Assembly (NCBI RefSeq): GCF_030450125.1
Contig: NZ_CP123923.1
Span: 4,154,001-4,218,000, forward strand
Source: Streptomyces sp. WP-1
GTDB taxonomy: Bacteria > Actinomycetota > Actinomycetes > Streptomycetales > Streptomycetaceae
DNA: 64,000 bases
Direction: 5' to 3'
The notes below the pieces were generated by a model. It worked only from the letters and a program-made list of their open reading frames with translations. It was not told the origin of the DNA and searched no databases. Made by a program: the position numbers and the translations under genes. Shown here piece by piece: positions 42,386 through 51,469 of the stretch; position 1 is the stretch's first letter; each line of letters begins with the position of its first letter.

Positions 42386-44950
42386 CTACTCGCCGGGGTG
42401 GGCGAGTTCGATGTCGTGACCGTCGGCACCGGTGCCGGTGACGGTCAGCGCGGTCGCCACCGGCGGGTAGCCGGTCGCGATGACGGTGTAGTCGCCGCTG
42501 TCCAGGTCGGTGAAGGCGTACGCCCCGTCCGCACCCGTGGTGGCGCTGCCGACCACATTGCCGGCCTGGTCGACCAGGGTCACCCGGGCGTCGGCCAGCG
42601 GTCCGTGCGGAGCCCTGACGACACCCTGGAGGCGGGCGCCGGCGTCCAGATCGACGGCGAGCCGGGTGATACCGGTGGTGGCCACCTCGACGGGCAGGGC
42701 GCGCGGCCGGAAACCGCCCGCGTTGACGGCGACGGTCACCGGTCCGGGCACCAGGTCGGTGAAGCCGAACTCGCCCTGCTCCCCGGTGGCCGCGGTGGCC
42801 AGCAGGTCGCCGCGCACATCGGTGACGATCACCATGGCGTCCTTGACCGGCAGCGCGCTCCCGCTCGCCCGCACCACACCGGTCAGCCCGCTGGTGCCGC
42901 TGAGCAGCAGGTCGTACGACAGCGGCTCCTCGCCCACCACGACGGTGGAGGCCTGCGGCTGGTAGCCGTCGGCGGAGGCGATCAGGACGTAGCTGCCGGT
43001 GCCGGGGGCGGCCAGCGCGTAGGAGCCGTCGGCCCGGGCGACGGAGCGGCCCAGCTGGCGGCCGGCCAGCGAGATCAGGGTGACCGCGGCCCCCGGGACC
43101 GGGGCGCTCTCGGCGCCGCGGACGAAGCCGTGCACCGGGGTGCCGTCGCCGCCCGAACCGGGCTCGGCGATGGTCGCCACGGCCGTCATCGGGGCCGCGC
43201 TCGCACTCGCGGTGGCCAGCGCCTCGGTGGCACCCACCACCGGGGCGGGCGCGGTCAGGCTGGGCACCTTCTCCTGGACGGGCTCGCCCGGCACGTTCCG
43301 CATGGTGTTCTCCACAGTGCTCTCCAGCGTGTTCTCGACGGTCCCCGCCTTCTCCTGCGCGGCCTGGGTCAGCGCGCCGGTCGTCCGCAGCGGGACCTCC
43401 TTGATGAACATCACCACGACGAAGGCGACCAGGGCGCAGGGTGCCGCGTAGAGGAAGACGTCGGCGATGCCGTGCCCGTAGGCGCTTTCCAGCCAATGAC
43501 GGATCGGCAGCGGCAGGCTGTTCATGTCGGGCAGCTCGCCGCCGCCCACGGCCTTGGCCGCGGCCATCCGGGCCTTCGGGCTGAGCTCGCCGATGCTGTT
43601 CGTGGCGTAGTGGCTGATCCGGTCCGACATGACCGAGCCGAGGACGCCGACGCCGACCGCGCCACCGAGGGAGCGGAAGAAGCTCACCGTGGAGGAGGCG
43701 GCGCCCAGGTCCTTCGGGGCGACCTGGTTCTGCGTGGAGAGCACCAGGTTCTGCATCATCATGCCGACGCCGATGCCCAGCAGCGCCATGTAGATGGACA
43801 GCTGCCAGTAGGGGGTGTCGTAGCGCATCAGGCTGAGCAGGGACAGGCCCGCGGTGAGGAACAGACCACCGGCGACCAGCCAGTTCTTCCAGCGTCCGGT
43901 GTTGGAGATGATCCGCCCGGAGACCATGGAGGAGAGGAACAGACCACCGATCATCGGGATGGTCATCACACCGGACATGGTCGGGGACTTGTCCCGCGCC
44001 AGCTGGAAGTACTGCGAGAAGAAGACGGTGCCCGCGTACATGCCGACACCGACGAACAGCGAGGCCACCGAGGCCAGCGAGATCGTGCGGTTGCGGAACA
44101 GGCGCAGCGGGATGATCGGCTCGGACGCCTTGGTCTCGGTGAGGACGAAGGCCAGCGCGAGCAGGATGGTGCCGCCCACCATCACGTACGTCTGCCAGGA
44201 CAGCCAGTCGTACTTGTCGTTGGCGAAGGTCACCCAGATCAGCAGCAGCGAGGCGGCCGAGGTGATGAAGAAGGCGCCGAGCCAGTCGACCTTGACCTTA
44301 CGCTTGGTGACCGGCAGGTGCAGGGTCTTCTGGAGGACGACCAGCGCGATCAGCGCGAAGGGGATGCCGACGAACAGGCAGTAGCGCCAGCCGAGCCAGC
44401 TGGTGTCGGTGATGACACCGCCGAGCAGCGGGCCGCCGACGGTGGCCACGGCGAAGGTGGCGCCGGTGTAGCCGGAGTACCGGCCGCGCTCGCGCGGGGC
44501 GATCATCGCGGCCAGGATGACCTGCACCAGGGCGGACAGACCGCCGGCGCCGAGGCCCTGGACGACACGGGCGGTGATCAGCATCGCCGGGTTCTGCGCG
44601 AGACCGGCGATGACCGAGCCGGCCACGTAGATGACCAGGGATATCTGGACGAGCGCCTTCTTGCTCATCAGGTCGGACAGCTTGCCCCACAGGGGCACGG
44701 AGGCGGTCATCGCCAGCAGGGCCGCGGTGACGACCCAGGTGTACGCGGACTGGCCGCCGCCGAGGTCCTTGATGATCGTCGGCAGTGCGTTGGTGACGAT
44801 CGTGGAGGACAGGATGGCGGCGAACAGGCCCAGCAGCAGGCCGGAGAGCGCCTCCATGATCTGGCGGTGGGTCATCGGGGCGTCGCCCGCCGAGGAGCCT
44901 CCCCCGTGCTTGGCGTGAGCCCGCACACCGGCTGGTGTGGTCGTTGCCAT
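42386..44950 (-). CDS. DHA2-type MFS transporter fused to three carboxypeptidase-regulatory-like domains
   Basis: An 854-residue protein. A 14-helix drug:H+ antiporter domain (about 28-530; family motif LWGKLSDLMSKKALVQ, ARVVQGLGAGGLSALVQ, GPLLGGVITD) is followed by an Ala/Thr linker and three beta-sandwich repeats (about 620-690, 695-765, 770-845). Each ends in a motif such as GSYVLIASADGYQP, GPVTVAVNAGGFRP or GDYTVIATGYPPVA. Standard DHA2 pumps end after the helices. The start follows AAGGAAG. It lies 13 bp behind the MarR gene and is probably repressed by it. Confidence 0.85.
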   Translation of the reverse strand: MATTTPAGVRAHAKHGGGSSAGDAPMTHRQIMEALSGLLLGLFAAILSSTIVTNALPTIIKDLGGGQSAYTWVVTAALLAMTASVPLWGKLSDLMSKKALVQISLVIYVAGSVIAGLAQNPAMLITARVVQGLGAGGLSALVQVILAAMIAPRERGRYSGYTGATFAVATVGGPLLGGVITDTSWLGWRYCLFVGIPFALIALVVLQKTLHLPVTKRKVKVDWLGAFFITSAASLLLIWVTFANDKYDWLSWQTYVMVGGTILLALAFVLTETKASEPIIPLRLFRNRTISLASVASLFVGVGMYAGTVFFSQYFQLARDKSPTMSGVMTIPMIGGLFLSSMVSGRIISNTGRWKNWLVAGGLFLTAGLSLLSLMRYDTPYWQLSIYMALLGIGVGMMMQNLVLSTQNQVAPKDLGAASSTVSFFRSLGGAVGVGVLGSVMSDRISHYATNSIGELSPKARMAAAKAVGGGELPDMNSLPLPIRHWLESAYGHGIADVFLYAAPCALVAFVVVMFIKEVPLRTTGALTQAAQEKAGTVENTLESTVENTMRNVPGEPVQEKVPSLTAPAPVVGATEALATASASAAPMTAVATIAEPGSGGDGTPVHGFVRGAESAPVPGAAVTLISLAGRQLGRSVARADGSYALAAPGTGSYVLIASADGYQPQASTVVVGEEPLSYDLLLSGTSGLTGVVRASGSALPVKDAMVIVTDVRGDLLATAATGEQGEFGFTDLVPGPVTVAVNAGGFRPRALPVEVATTGITRLAVDLDAGARLQGVVRAPHGPLADARVTLVDQAGNVVGSATTGADGAYAFTDLDSGDYTVIATGYPPVATALTVTGTGADGHDIELAHPGE

Positions 44951-44963
44951 GGGCTTCCTTTTC

Positions 44964-45458
44964 TTACGTGCTTGCGGGTGTACGGGTGGTCTCTTCGACT
45001 ACGGGGGCGGGCGGCCGGGCCGAGGGGGACCGGCAGTCGCCGAACGACGAGCGCAGGCGGGTCATCAGCCGGATGAGCTGGGCGACCTCGTCGTCGGTCC
45101 AGTCACCGAGCCGCTCGGCGAGCAGTTCGGAGGTCCGCCGGGACAGCTCGTCCAGCTGCTCCTGGCCCGTGGCGGTCAGGCGCAGGATGCGCGAGCGCTT
45201 GTCCGCCGGGTCCGGGTGCCGTTCGATCCAGCCGCGTGCCGCGACATGCGCCACATGCCGGCTGGTCACCGAGAGATCGACGGCCAGCAGTTCCGCGAGC
45301 TTGCTCATGCGCATGTCGCCGTGCCGGCCGAGCAGAGTCAGCACGGCCGCCGAGCCCCCGGGACACTCGGGCGGCAGTACCCGTACGAGGTCCCGTTTGA
45401 CGGCGCCGACGGCGCTGAGCTGACGCGCAAGCTCGTCAAACTGCGCATGCTCGGCCAT
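44964..45458 (-). CDS. MarR family transcriptional regulator
   Basis: A 164-residue winged-helix regulator. The core LTLLGRHGDMRMSKLAELLAVDLSVTSRHVAHVAARGWIERHPDPADKRSRILRLTATGQ matches MarR, including the basic wing. It leads an operon with the fusion MFS pump and probably the YceI gene. The ATG at 45458 has GGGAGG four bases upstream. Overlapping GTTGC/GCAAC repeats sit directly in its promoter, implying autoregulation and ligand-induced pump expression. Confidence 0.88.
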   Translation of the reverse strand: MAEHAQFDELARQLSAVGAVKRDLVRVLPPECPGGSAAVLTLLGRHGDMRMSKLAELLAVDLSVTSRHVAHVAARGWIERHPDPADKRSRILRLTATGQEQLDELSRRTSELLAERLGDWTDDEVAQLIRLMTRLRSSFGDCRSPSARPPAPVVEETTRTPAST

Positions 45459-45474
45459 CACACCTCCCGTATTC

Positions 45475-45508
45475 GTTGCTTAGGGCAACCATAAGGGCTA
45501 TTGGTTGC
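45475..45508 (-). promoter_or_regulatory. MarR operator array
   Basis: GTTGC (45475-45479), GCAAC (45485-45489, extended GCAACCA) and TGGTTGC (45502-45508) give two overlapping inverted repeats sharing the middle half-site, 16-50 bp upstream of the MarR start codon. Confidence 0.6.
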
Positions 45509-45665
45509 TACAGGCAAATAAGCGCCGGGCCGCCCGCGTAAAACCTTGGCAAAGGCATGACGTTGCGGATGTGAATATGCGGGGAGGTGCGCGAAGGGTG
45601 TCCCCGTCTGTCCCGGTGGCCCCCCACTTGGGTGCCCCGGCCCGTCTTCGCTAAGGTCTCGGCTC

Positions 45666-45875
45666 ATGGCTAACACCCAGGGCCCCCAGGGCAATTACGA
45701 CCCTGCCGGCAGCACTCAGATGTTCCGCGCGTTCGTCGACGAGGCTCCGCAGGGGCGTCAGCAGCAGCCGGCCGCCGCCTCCTCCTCCTCCTCCGGTCCG
45801 CGCGTCGGCGTGATCATCGGCGTCATCGTGGCCCTCGTGGTCGTGGCCGGCGTCGCCTGGCTCGCGCTGAAGTAA
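45666..45875 (+). CDS. Small single-pass membrane protein
   Basis: A 69-residue protein. A hydrophilic N-terminus (MANTQGPQGNYDPAGSTQMFRAF) and Gln/Ser-rich linker precede a C-terminal helix VGVIIGVIVALVVVAGVAWLAL. It looks tail-anchored. I recall it as conserved in Streptomyces, with function unknown. It has its own short transcript, ending where the convergent gene ends. Confidence 0.75.
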   Translation: MANTQGPQGNYDPAGSTQMFRAFVDEAPQGRQQQPAAASSSSSGPRVGVIIGVIVALVVVAGVAWLALK

Positions 45876-45912
45876 CCCGAGCGCCCGGAGAAGGGCACCC
45901 CTTCTCCGGTGA

Positions 45913-46677
45913 TCACTTCCACTGGACGGCCACGTCCCGCGTCTCGATGTGCATGCCCAGCGGCACACGCCAGGCGTCGAGGCACACCGTCCAGGTGTGG
46001 TCCGTGCGCGCCCCGGCGCCGATCGGCACCGGCAGCGCCTCGGACGTCCGCACGGTCGACCAGTCGATGCCGAGCGCCCCGATGACGTGCGTCCCGAACG
46101 TCACCGACCCCGAACGCACCGCCGTACCCCCGGAGTTCCGGAAACTGACCGTGACCTCCTGGCACCACCGCTGATCCCCGTCCGCCGTCACGGGCGCGCC
46201 CCAGGAGAGGGCGGCGGGCGTGGTGGGAGCGGGGGCCGGGGCCGGTGGGGCGGGGGTGTGGGTCGTACGACCGTCATCCGCGCCCGTGCCCATGCCCGTG
46301 CTCGAACCGTTCGGGGAGGGCGGGCCCGGCGTGCTCGGTACGGGGCTGCCGTCGGCCCGCGCGGGATCCGGCCCGGAGCCGGCGCCGGCCGGCGGGGTGC
46401 CGGTGGTACCCGGTGGGGAGCCGGTGGTGCCCGGGGGAGTCGTCCCCCCGCCCCCCGGTCCGTCCAGCGGGACCATCGTCACCGATCCCGTGGGGCGCGC
46501 GTCGACCGGGCCCGGGCGGCCCGCACCGCCCACCGCCACATGGCCGCCCCCACCGCCCGCGCCGGCGCACGCCCCCAGGGCCGCGCCCAGGCACACGACG
46601 GCCGCCGAGGCTCCCGCGAGGGCGCGCCGGCGGCCGGGTGACCATGTCGTCGTACGAAGCGTCCCGCGACGAAGCAT
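45913..46677 (-). CDS. Putative secreted lipoprotein with Pro/Gly/Thr-rich linker
   Basis: A 254-residue precursor. An Arg-rich N-terminus and hydrophobic segment end in the lipobox LGAC-A (about 36). A long Gly/Pro/Thr-rich spacer (about 40-155) leads to a compact beta-rich C-terminal domain of about 100 residues with one Cys pair (RWCQEV, TVCLDAW) that resembles cell-surface or carbohydrate-binding modules in general shape. No family assigned. The stop of the small membrane protein lies 38 bp away, convergent. Confidence 0.65.
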   Translation of the reverse strand: MLRRGTLRTTTWSPGRRRALAGASAAVVCLGAALGACAGAGGGGGHVAVGGAGRPGPVDARPTGSVTMVPLDGPGGGGTTPPGTTGSPPGTTGTPPAGAGSGPDPARADGSPVPSTPGPPSPNGSSTGMGTGADDGRTTHTPAPPAPAPAPTTPAALSWGAPVTADGDQRWCQEVTVSFRNSGGTAVRSGSVTFGTHVIGALGIDWSTVRTSEALPVPIGAGARTDHTWTVCLDAWRVPLGMHIETRDVAVQWK

Positions 46678-46715
46678 CCGGCCATGGTGGATGACGCCTC
46701 GTCAGTTGGGAACCC

Positions 46716-47630
46716 TCAGTCGGAGATCAGGCCCTCGCGCAGCTGGGACAGGGTCCGGGTGAGCAGCCGGGAGACATGCATCTGGGAGATGCCGACCTCC
46801 TCGCCGATCTGCGACTGCGTCATGTTGGCGAAGAAGCGCAGCATGATGATCCGCCGCTCCCGGGGCGGGAGCTTGGCCAGCAGCGGCTTGAGGGACTCGC
46901 GGTACTCCACGCCTTCGAGCGCCGTGTCCTCGTAGCCCAGCCGGTCGGCCAGGGAGCCCTCGCCGCCGTCGTCCTCCGGGGCCGGGGAGTCCAGCGAGGA
47001 GGCGGTGTACGCGTTGCCGACCGCGAGGCCGTCGACCACGTCCTCCTCGGAGACTCCGAGGACGGCGGCCAGTTCGGTCACCGTGGGGGAGCGGTCCAGC
47101 TTCTGCGACAGTTCGTCGCTGGCCTTGGTGAGGGCCAGGCGCAGCTCCTGGAGGCGGCGCGGCACCCGCACCGACCAGGAGGTGTCGCGGAAGAAGCGTT
47201 TGATCTCGCCGACCACCGTCGGCATCGCGAACGTCGGGAACTCCACGCCCCGTTCGCAGTCGAAGCGGTCGATCGCCTTGATCAGGCCGATGGTGCCGAC
47301 CTGGACGATGTCCTCCATCGGCTCGTTGCGCGAGCGGAAGCGCGCCGCCGCGTAGCGGACCAGCGGCAGGTTCAGCTCGATCAGGGTGTCCCGGACGTAG
47401 GCGCGCTCGGGGCTGTTCTCGTCCAGCGCGGCAAGGCGCAGGAACAGGGAGCGGGACAGGGTGCGGGTGTCGATGGCCTCGCCCGTGGACGGGGTGGCCG
47501 GGGCCGGCACGGCGTCGAGGGACGTGACGCCCTCGATGCCGTCGAGGACGTCGAGTGCGTCGAGCTCCTTGGGCGCCGCCTCGCTCTTCGCGGGCGTCAG
47601 CACTTTCGAGCTGCCCTGTTCTGCGGACAT
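46716..47630 (-). CDS. sigN: SigB/SigF-family RNA polymerase sigma factor, SigN-like
   Basis: A 304-residue group 3 sigma factor. A variable acidic N-terminus (1-60) precedes region 2 ([35 protein letters not shown]), region 3 ([22 protein letters not shown]) and region 4 ([45 protein letters not shown]). It lies downstream of a close relative; in S. coelicolor, as I recall, the pair is sigN-sigF, with SigN active in the stem region of aerial hyphae. The symbol rests on this order and is not proven by sequence alone. The ATG follows GGGGGT. Confidence 0.82.
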   Translation of the reverse strand: MSAEQGSSKVLTPAKSEAAPKELDALDVLDGIEGVTSLDAVPAPATPSTGEAIDTRTLSRSLFLRLAALDENSPERAYVRDTLIELNLPLVRYAAARFRSRNEPMEDIVQVGTIGLIKAIDRFDCERGVEFPTFAMPTVVGEIKRFFRDTSWSVRVPRRLQELRLALTKASDELSQKLDRSPTVTELAAVLGVSEEDVVDGLAVGNAYTASSLDSPAPEDDGGEGSLADRLGYEDTALEGVEYRESLKPLLAKLPPRERRIIMLRFFANMTQSQIGEEVGISQMHVSRLLTRTLSQLREGLISD

Positions 47631-48015
47631 GCCACCCCCTTCGGGTCGCGGGACGGTCGCGGCCGCGCCGTCGGTCGTGCAACGCAGCCTTCACCTGAAT
47701 ACCGGTGCCGGGGCCCCGGCAAACGCGTCTCCCGCAGAATGTCACATGTCGGCAACACGCTGTAGTGACATGTCGACACGACAGATCCGAATCGCCCCTG
47801 GATAAAAGGGGTCTGACGGGCTTTCTGGTCCGGAACTCCGGCAACAGCCCTGGTGAGCGAATCGCTCGCGGCGGTGAGCGCTCGATCGGGTTTGCGATGC
47901 AGAGCTGTTCGGGTGTGTGCTTCGGTGCGCCCACTGTGCGACCACCGACTTGCCCGGTATGCGCCCGGGGCTCTGTTATACGTCTGCCCTCTTGTGAGGC
48001 GGCCGATACCGGCGC
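47631..48015. other. 385-bp promoter region of the SigN-like gene
   Basis: No gene. Near-copies GTCACATGTC (about 47731) and GTGACATGTC (about 47764) lie about 33 bp apart, each holding the palindrome ACATGT. They may be regulator sites. Confidence 0.4.
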
Positions 48016-48846
48016 CTACGCGTCGATGCGGTTCGCCGAGCGCAGCCGCTGGAAGCTGCGGGCGAGCAGTCGCGAGACATGCATCTGGGAGACGCCGAGT
48101 TCGGCGCTGATCTGCGACTGGGTGAGGTTGCTGTAGTAGCGCAGCAGCAGGATCCGCTGTTCGCGCTCGGGGAGTTGGACCAGGAGGTGGCGGACCAGGT
48201 CGCGGTGCTCGACGCCGTCCAGGGCCGGGTCCTCGTAGCCGATGCGGTCCAGCAGCCCGGGCATCCCGTCGCCCTCCTGCGCGGCCTCCAGGGAGGTGGC
48301 GTGGTACGAGCGGCCCGCCTCGATGCAGCTGAGCACCTCCTCCTCGCTGATCCGCAGCCGCTCGGCGATCTCGGCGGTGGAGGGCGAGCGGCCGTGCAGC
48401 GTGGTCAGGTCCTCGGTGGCGCTGTTCACCTGCACCCACAGCTCGTGCAGCCGGCGCGGTACGTGCACGGTGCGGACGTTGTCCCGGAAGTACCGCTTGA
48501 TCTCGCCCACGACGGTCGGCATGGCGAAGGTCGGGAACTGCACGCCCCGCTCCGGGTCGAAGCGGTCGATGGCGTTGATCAGGCCGATGGTGCCGACCTG
48601 GATCACGTCCTCCATGGGCTCGTTGCGGGAGCGGAAGCGGGCGGCGGCGTAGCGCACGAGCGGGAGGTTCGCCTCGATCAGCGCGCCCCGCACCCGGTTG
48701 TGCTCCGGAGTGCCGGGGGCGAGCTCCTTCAGCTCGGCGAAGAGCACCTGGGTCAGCGCCCGGGTGTCCGCGCCGCGGCGTTTCCCTGGGGGCACAGAGG
48801 CGGGGACGGGGGCCTCCTCCTGGGGCGGCGCAGTACTGGCCGGCAC
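48016..48846 (-). CDS. sigF: SigB/SigF-family RNA polymerase sigma factor, SigF-like
   Basis: A 276-residue sigma factor with regions 2 ([41 protein letters not shown]), 3 ([18 protein letters not shown]) and 4 ([42 protein letters not shown]) all intact. The N-terminus [12 protein letters not shown] resembles what I recall of S. coelicolor SigF, required for spore maturation. The GTG at 48846 was preferred to an upstream TTG because AGAGGTGG lies eight bases before it. No anti-sigma gene is adjacent. Confidence 0.82.
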   Translation of the reverse strand: MPASTAPPQEEAPVPASVPPGKRRGADTRALTQVLFAELKELAPGTPEHNRVRGALIEANLPLVRYAAARFRSRNEPMEDVIQVGTIGLINAIDRFDPERGVQFPTFAMPTVVGEIKRYFRDNVRTVHVPRRLHELWVQVNSATEDLTTLHGRSPSTAEIAERLRISEEEVLSCIEAGRSYHATSLEAAQEGDGMPGLLDRIGYEDPALDGVEHRDLVRHLLVQLPEREQRILLLRYYSNLTQSQISAELGVSQMHVSRLLARSFQRLRSANRIDA

Positions 48847-48980
48847 GGTCAACGCCACCTCTTCGGTCAATCATCCGTCAAAAGCGGTCATAGCATCACA
48901 AGACATGTGCACTGTGTGCAAGCACCCGATAATGCCGTGTTGTGTTCAAACATTGACAAGTTGGGCCGTGAAACGCGCGA

Positions 48981-49009
48981 AAGCCCCCCGCCTGCGCGGC
49001 GGGAGGCTT
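48981..49009. terminator. Hairpin between the Dabb and sigF genes
   Basis: AAGCCCCCCGCC and GGCGGGAGGCTT pair with one mismatch around TGCGC. It follows the stop of the Dabb gene on the minus strand. Confidence 0.65.
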
Positions 49010-49034
49010 CGGGGAAGGCCGGTGGGGAGGGGGT

Positions 49035-49328
49035 CTAGAACTCGTAGTCCGCGATCACCCACGTGGCGAACTCGCGCCACCGGGCGACGCCCGCCTGATG
49101 GGCCGGGTGCTCCAGGTAGCGCTGGAGGGCACCGGTGTCCTCGACCGCCGAGTTGATCGCGAAGTCGTACGCGATCGGCCGGTCGGTGATGTTCCAGGCG
49201 CACTCCCAGGAGCGCAGTTCCTCGATCTGGTCCGGCAGTGCCCGGAAGGCGGCCACGCCCGCCGCGACCCGCGGATCGTCGCGCTCGACGCCCTCGTTGA
49301 GCTTGAACAGGACCAGGTGGCGGATCAT
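49035..49328 (-). CDS. Dabb (stress-responsive A/B barrel) family protein
   Basis: A 97-residue ferredoxin-like alpha/beta barrel. MIRHLVLFKLNEGV, DRPIAYDFAINSAVEDTGALQRYLEHPAHQAGVARWREFATWVIADYEF are diagnostic. Family members are homodimeric; some are cyclases or monooxygenases, most unassigned. It follows the small membrane protein gene by 10 bp on the same strand, so the two are probably co-transcribed. Confidence 0.85.
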   Translation of the reverse strand: MIRHLVLFKLNEGVERDDPRVAAGVAAFRALPDQIEELRSWECAWNITDRPIAYDFAINSAVEDTGALQRYLEHPAHQAGVARWREFATWVIADYEF

Positions 49329-49338
49329 GCGGAGTACC

Positions 49339-49512
49339 TCAGTTCTTTCCTCCGTTGGCGGCCCAGGTCATGAAGTCCCCGATGGCCCTGGCCGCGTCCG
49401 ATATGCCCTCGAAGCCTATCTGGACATAGCCGGCCGCCTTGGCCGGGTCCGTGATGATCACGTACAGCACGAAGACCACGAGCGCGTACAGAACGATCTT
49501 CTTGGCGTTCAC
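49339..49512 (-). CDS. Small single-pass membrane protein
   Basis: A 57-residue protein. A helix near the N-terminus (KIVLYALVVFVLYVIIT) is followed by an amphipathic segment (GYVQIGFEGISDAARAIGDFMTWA). The GTG at 49512 was chosen because GGGAGGG lies nine bases upstream; longer frames have no such site. Function unknown; it leads the short operon with the Dabb gene. Confidence 0.65.
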   Translation of the reverse strand: MNAKKIVLYALVVFVLYVIITDPAKAAGYVQIGFEGISDAARAIGDFMTWAANGGKN

Positions 49513-49636
49513 CGCCACCGCGGCCCTCCCCTGTCTCCATGGCCCCACGGGCCCCTGCTCGCCGGCGGTGAGTGTAACGTTCACACCCTCCTCGGGGGCC
49601 AACGGCCCGCCGCACGCAGCGATTTGGGCGGATGCG

Positions 49637-49668
49637 GAAAGGGCCCCGTCTTACGACGAGGCCCTTTC
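49637..49668 (-). terminator. Terminator of tRNA-Ser(CGA)
   Basis: Arms GAAAGGGCC and GGCCCTTTC plus an inner CGTC/GACG stem form a two-part hairpin just past the tRNA 3' end. Confidence 0.7.
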
Positions 49669-49673
49669 GGAAG

Positions 49674-49758
49674 CGGTAGCGGAGGGATTTGAACCCTCGG
49701 TGACTTGCGCCACACTCGCTTTCGAGGCGAGCTCCTTCGGCCGCTCGGACACGCTACC
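49674..49758 (-). tRNA. tRNA-Ser (anticodon CGA)
   Basis: GGTAGCG/CGCTACC acceptor stem with discriminator G, anticodon loop CTCGAAA giving CGA, a long variable arm and a TTCAAAT T-loop; 85 bases. It lies 45 bp behind tadA on the same strand. Confidence 0.95.
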
Positions 49759-49803
49759 GAGGGAGACCCTACAGCACGGTGGGGCGTGGTCCGAAATCGG
49801 TGT

Positions 49804-50289
49804 TCAGCGATCCCGGAAAAACTCCGTGAGCAGCGCGGCGCACTCCCCCGCGAGGACGCCCTCGACGACCTCCGGGCGGTGGTTGAGCCGCCGGTCGCGC
49901 ATGACGTCCCACAGCGACCCGGCGGCGCCCGCCTTGTCGTCCCGGGCGCCGTAGACCACCCGGTCCACCCGGGACTGCACCAGCGCGCCCGCGCACATGG
50001 TGCAGGGCTCCAGGGTGACCACGAGCGTGCAGCCGGTCAGCCGCCACTCGCCGAGGAGCGCGGCGGCCCGGCGGATCGCCAGGACCTCCGCGTGGGCCGT
50101 GGGATCGCCGGTGGCCTCGCGCTCGTTGTGCCCGGTGGCGAGCACCGTCGTACCGTCCGGGGACAGGACGACGGCGCCGACCGGGACGTCCCCGCCCCGG
50201 ACGGCGGCCCCGGCCTCGGCCAGGGCGAGCCGCATCGCGTCCCGCCAGGGGTCGCGCACCGGGTCGGGTGCCGCACGGGTGCCGTCCAC
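49804..50289 (-). CDS. tadA: tRNA-specific adenosine-34 deaminase
   Basis: A 161-residue zinc deaminase that converts A34 of tRNA-Arg(ACG) to inosine. The HAE motif (TAHAEVLAIRRA) and PCTMCAGALVQS zinc cluster are intact. Its only usual substrate, tRNA-Arg(ACG), is encoded in this window at 22450. The GTG at 50289 is supported by length; it starts 14 bp after the stop of its associated protein gene, forming an operon. Confidence 0.9.
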   Translation of the reverse strand: MDGTRAAPDPVRDPWRDAMRLALAEAGAAVRGGDVPVGAVVLSPDGTTVLATGHNEREATGDPTAHAEVLAIRRAAALLGEWRLTGCTLVVTLEPCTMCAGALVQSRVDRVVYGARDDKAGAAGSLWDVMRDRRLNHRPEVVEGVLAGECAALLTEFFRDR

Positions 50290-50303
50290 CGTTCGTCTCG
50301 CGG

Positions 50304-50849
50304 TCAGCGGACGGTCTCCAGCACCTCCGAGGCACCCAGGGCCTCGGCGATGGCACCGAGCGCGTCCTCGGCGTCCAGGGAGCGCAGTTCCTTCTCGCTG
50401 ATGCCCAGGTCGTCGAGGATCTCGCTGTCGCCGACCGGGCTGTGCGGCACCGCGTCGCCCGTGCCGCCCTCCTCGGTCCCGTCATCGTCGTCGTCGGCCT
50501 CGGACTCGCCGTCCTCGGTGCCGTCGAGGTCGAGCTCGTCCAGGTCGGGGCCGTCGGCGGCGCCGGGCTCCCGGCCCAGCAGCTCATCGGTGAGCAGCAG
50601 CTCTCCGTAGGCGCTGCGGGCGGCGGCGGCCGCGTCCGAGACGTAGATGCGGGGGTCGTCCTCCCCGTCCACGCGGACGACGCCGAACCACGCGTCCTCC
50701 TGCTCGATCAGGACGAGCACCGTGTCCTCCTCGGGAGAGGATTCACGGGCCAGGTCGGCCAGATCCGACAGGGTCTCCACATCGTCGAGCTCTGTGTCGC
50801 TCGCTTCCCACCCGTCTTCGGTGCGCGCGAGCAGTGCGGCGAAGTACAC
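50304..50849 (-). CDS. tRNA adenosine deaminase-associated protein
   Basis: A 181-residue acidic protein. An N-terminal alpha/beta domain (YFAALLARTEDGWEASDTELDDVE) is followed by a beta-rich part (VLVLIEQEDAWFGVVRVDG), a very acidic linker (ADDDDDGTEEGG) and a C-terminal helical module (SEILDDLGISEKELRSLDAEDALGAIAEALG). It is conserved upstream of tadA in actinobacteria as I recall, with role unknown. The GTG at 50849 was chosen because GGGAGAG sits five bases upstream; an ATG seven codons earlier is the alternative. Confidence 0.75.
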   Translation of the reverse strand: MYFAALLARTEDGWEASDTELDDVETLSDLADLARESSPEEDTVLVLIEQEDAWFGVVRVDGEDDPRIYVSDAAAAARSAYGELLLTDELLGREPGAADGPDLDELDLDGTEDGESEADDDDDGTEEGGTGDAVPHSPVGDSEILDDLGISEKELRSLDAEDALGAIAEALGASEVLETVR

Positions 50850-51170
50850 CGTGACTCTCCCACTGGTCATAGGCGTGCCGGTTGGGGGTCCCCCCGGCGG
50901 AGGTTCTTGGGCGGAGAGAGCTGGGCTCCGAGCCCCACCCACTCGGAATCGTGGCAGAAACAAGGCGTTCAGGGGACGTCTTCGGCTCCCTGTGTCTGGC
51001 GGTTTCGAGCGTGAATCGTCACAGAGTCACCAGCGCTCTCATTGCGGCCACCTGCGGATCGTACGCGGCTTTGCGAGACGCTCACGCACGCCCACCTCGG
51101 AAACCCCGGCACCGCCGGCGATCTTCCTCACCCGCTTCTTGCCCAGGGGTCCCAGCTCATGGCCCCGGCC

Positions 51171-51374
51171 TCACCAGCGGAAGGTGCGCATCCGCATCGC
51201 GTGGCGCAGCCGGGCCGCCTTGGCGCGTCGCGGCTGGACCCGCTCGCGCAGGGCCCGTGCCTCGGCCAGCTCGCGCAGGAACCGTGCTCTACGGCGCCGC
51301 CGTTCGGCCTCGGTCTCGGGACCCGCGGCCCTGGTCCCGTGCGCGCCGTCGGGAGTATCAGGCAGGTCAGACAC
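51171..51374 (-). CDS. Small basic protein
   Basis: A 67-residue protein, strongly Arg/Ala-rich and helical (AERRRRRARFLRELAEARALRERVQPRRAKAARLRHAMRMRTFRW). Such short basic proteins recur beside upp in Streptomyces as I recall. Nucleic-acid binding is possible but unproven. It is divergent from upp, so their promoters share the 95-bp gap. Confidence 0.6.
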   Translation of the reverse strand: MSDLPDTPDGAHGTRAAGPETEAERRRRRARFLRELAEARALRERVQPRRAKAARLRHAMRMRTFRW

Positions 51375-51469
51375 GTCACACCACCCTTAGTCCGTCCCTG
51401 TCACCCTGCCCCGGACGGCCGGTTTGACGCCAGCACGGAGCGGTCCGGGGCGCAGGTACCGTTATGGGC

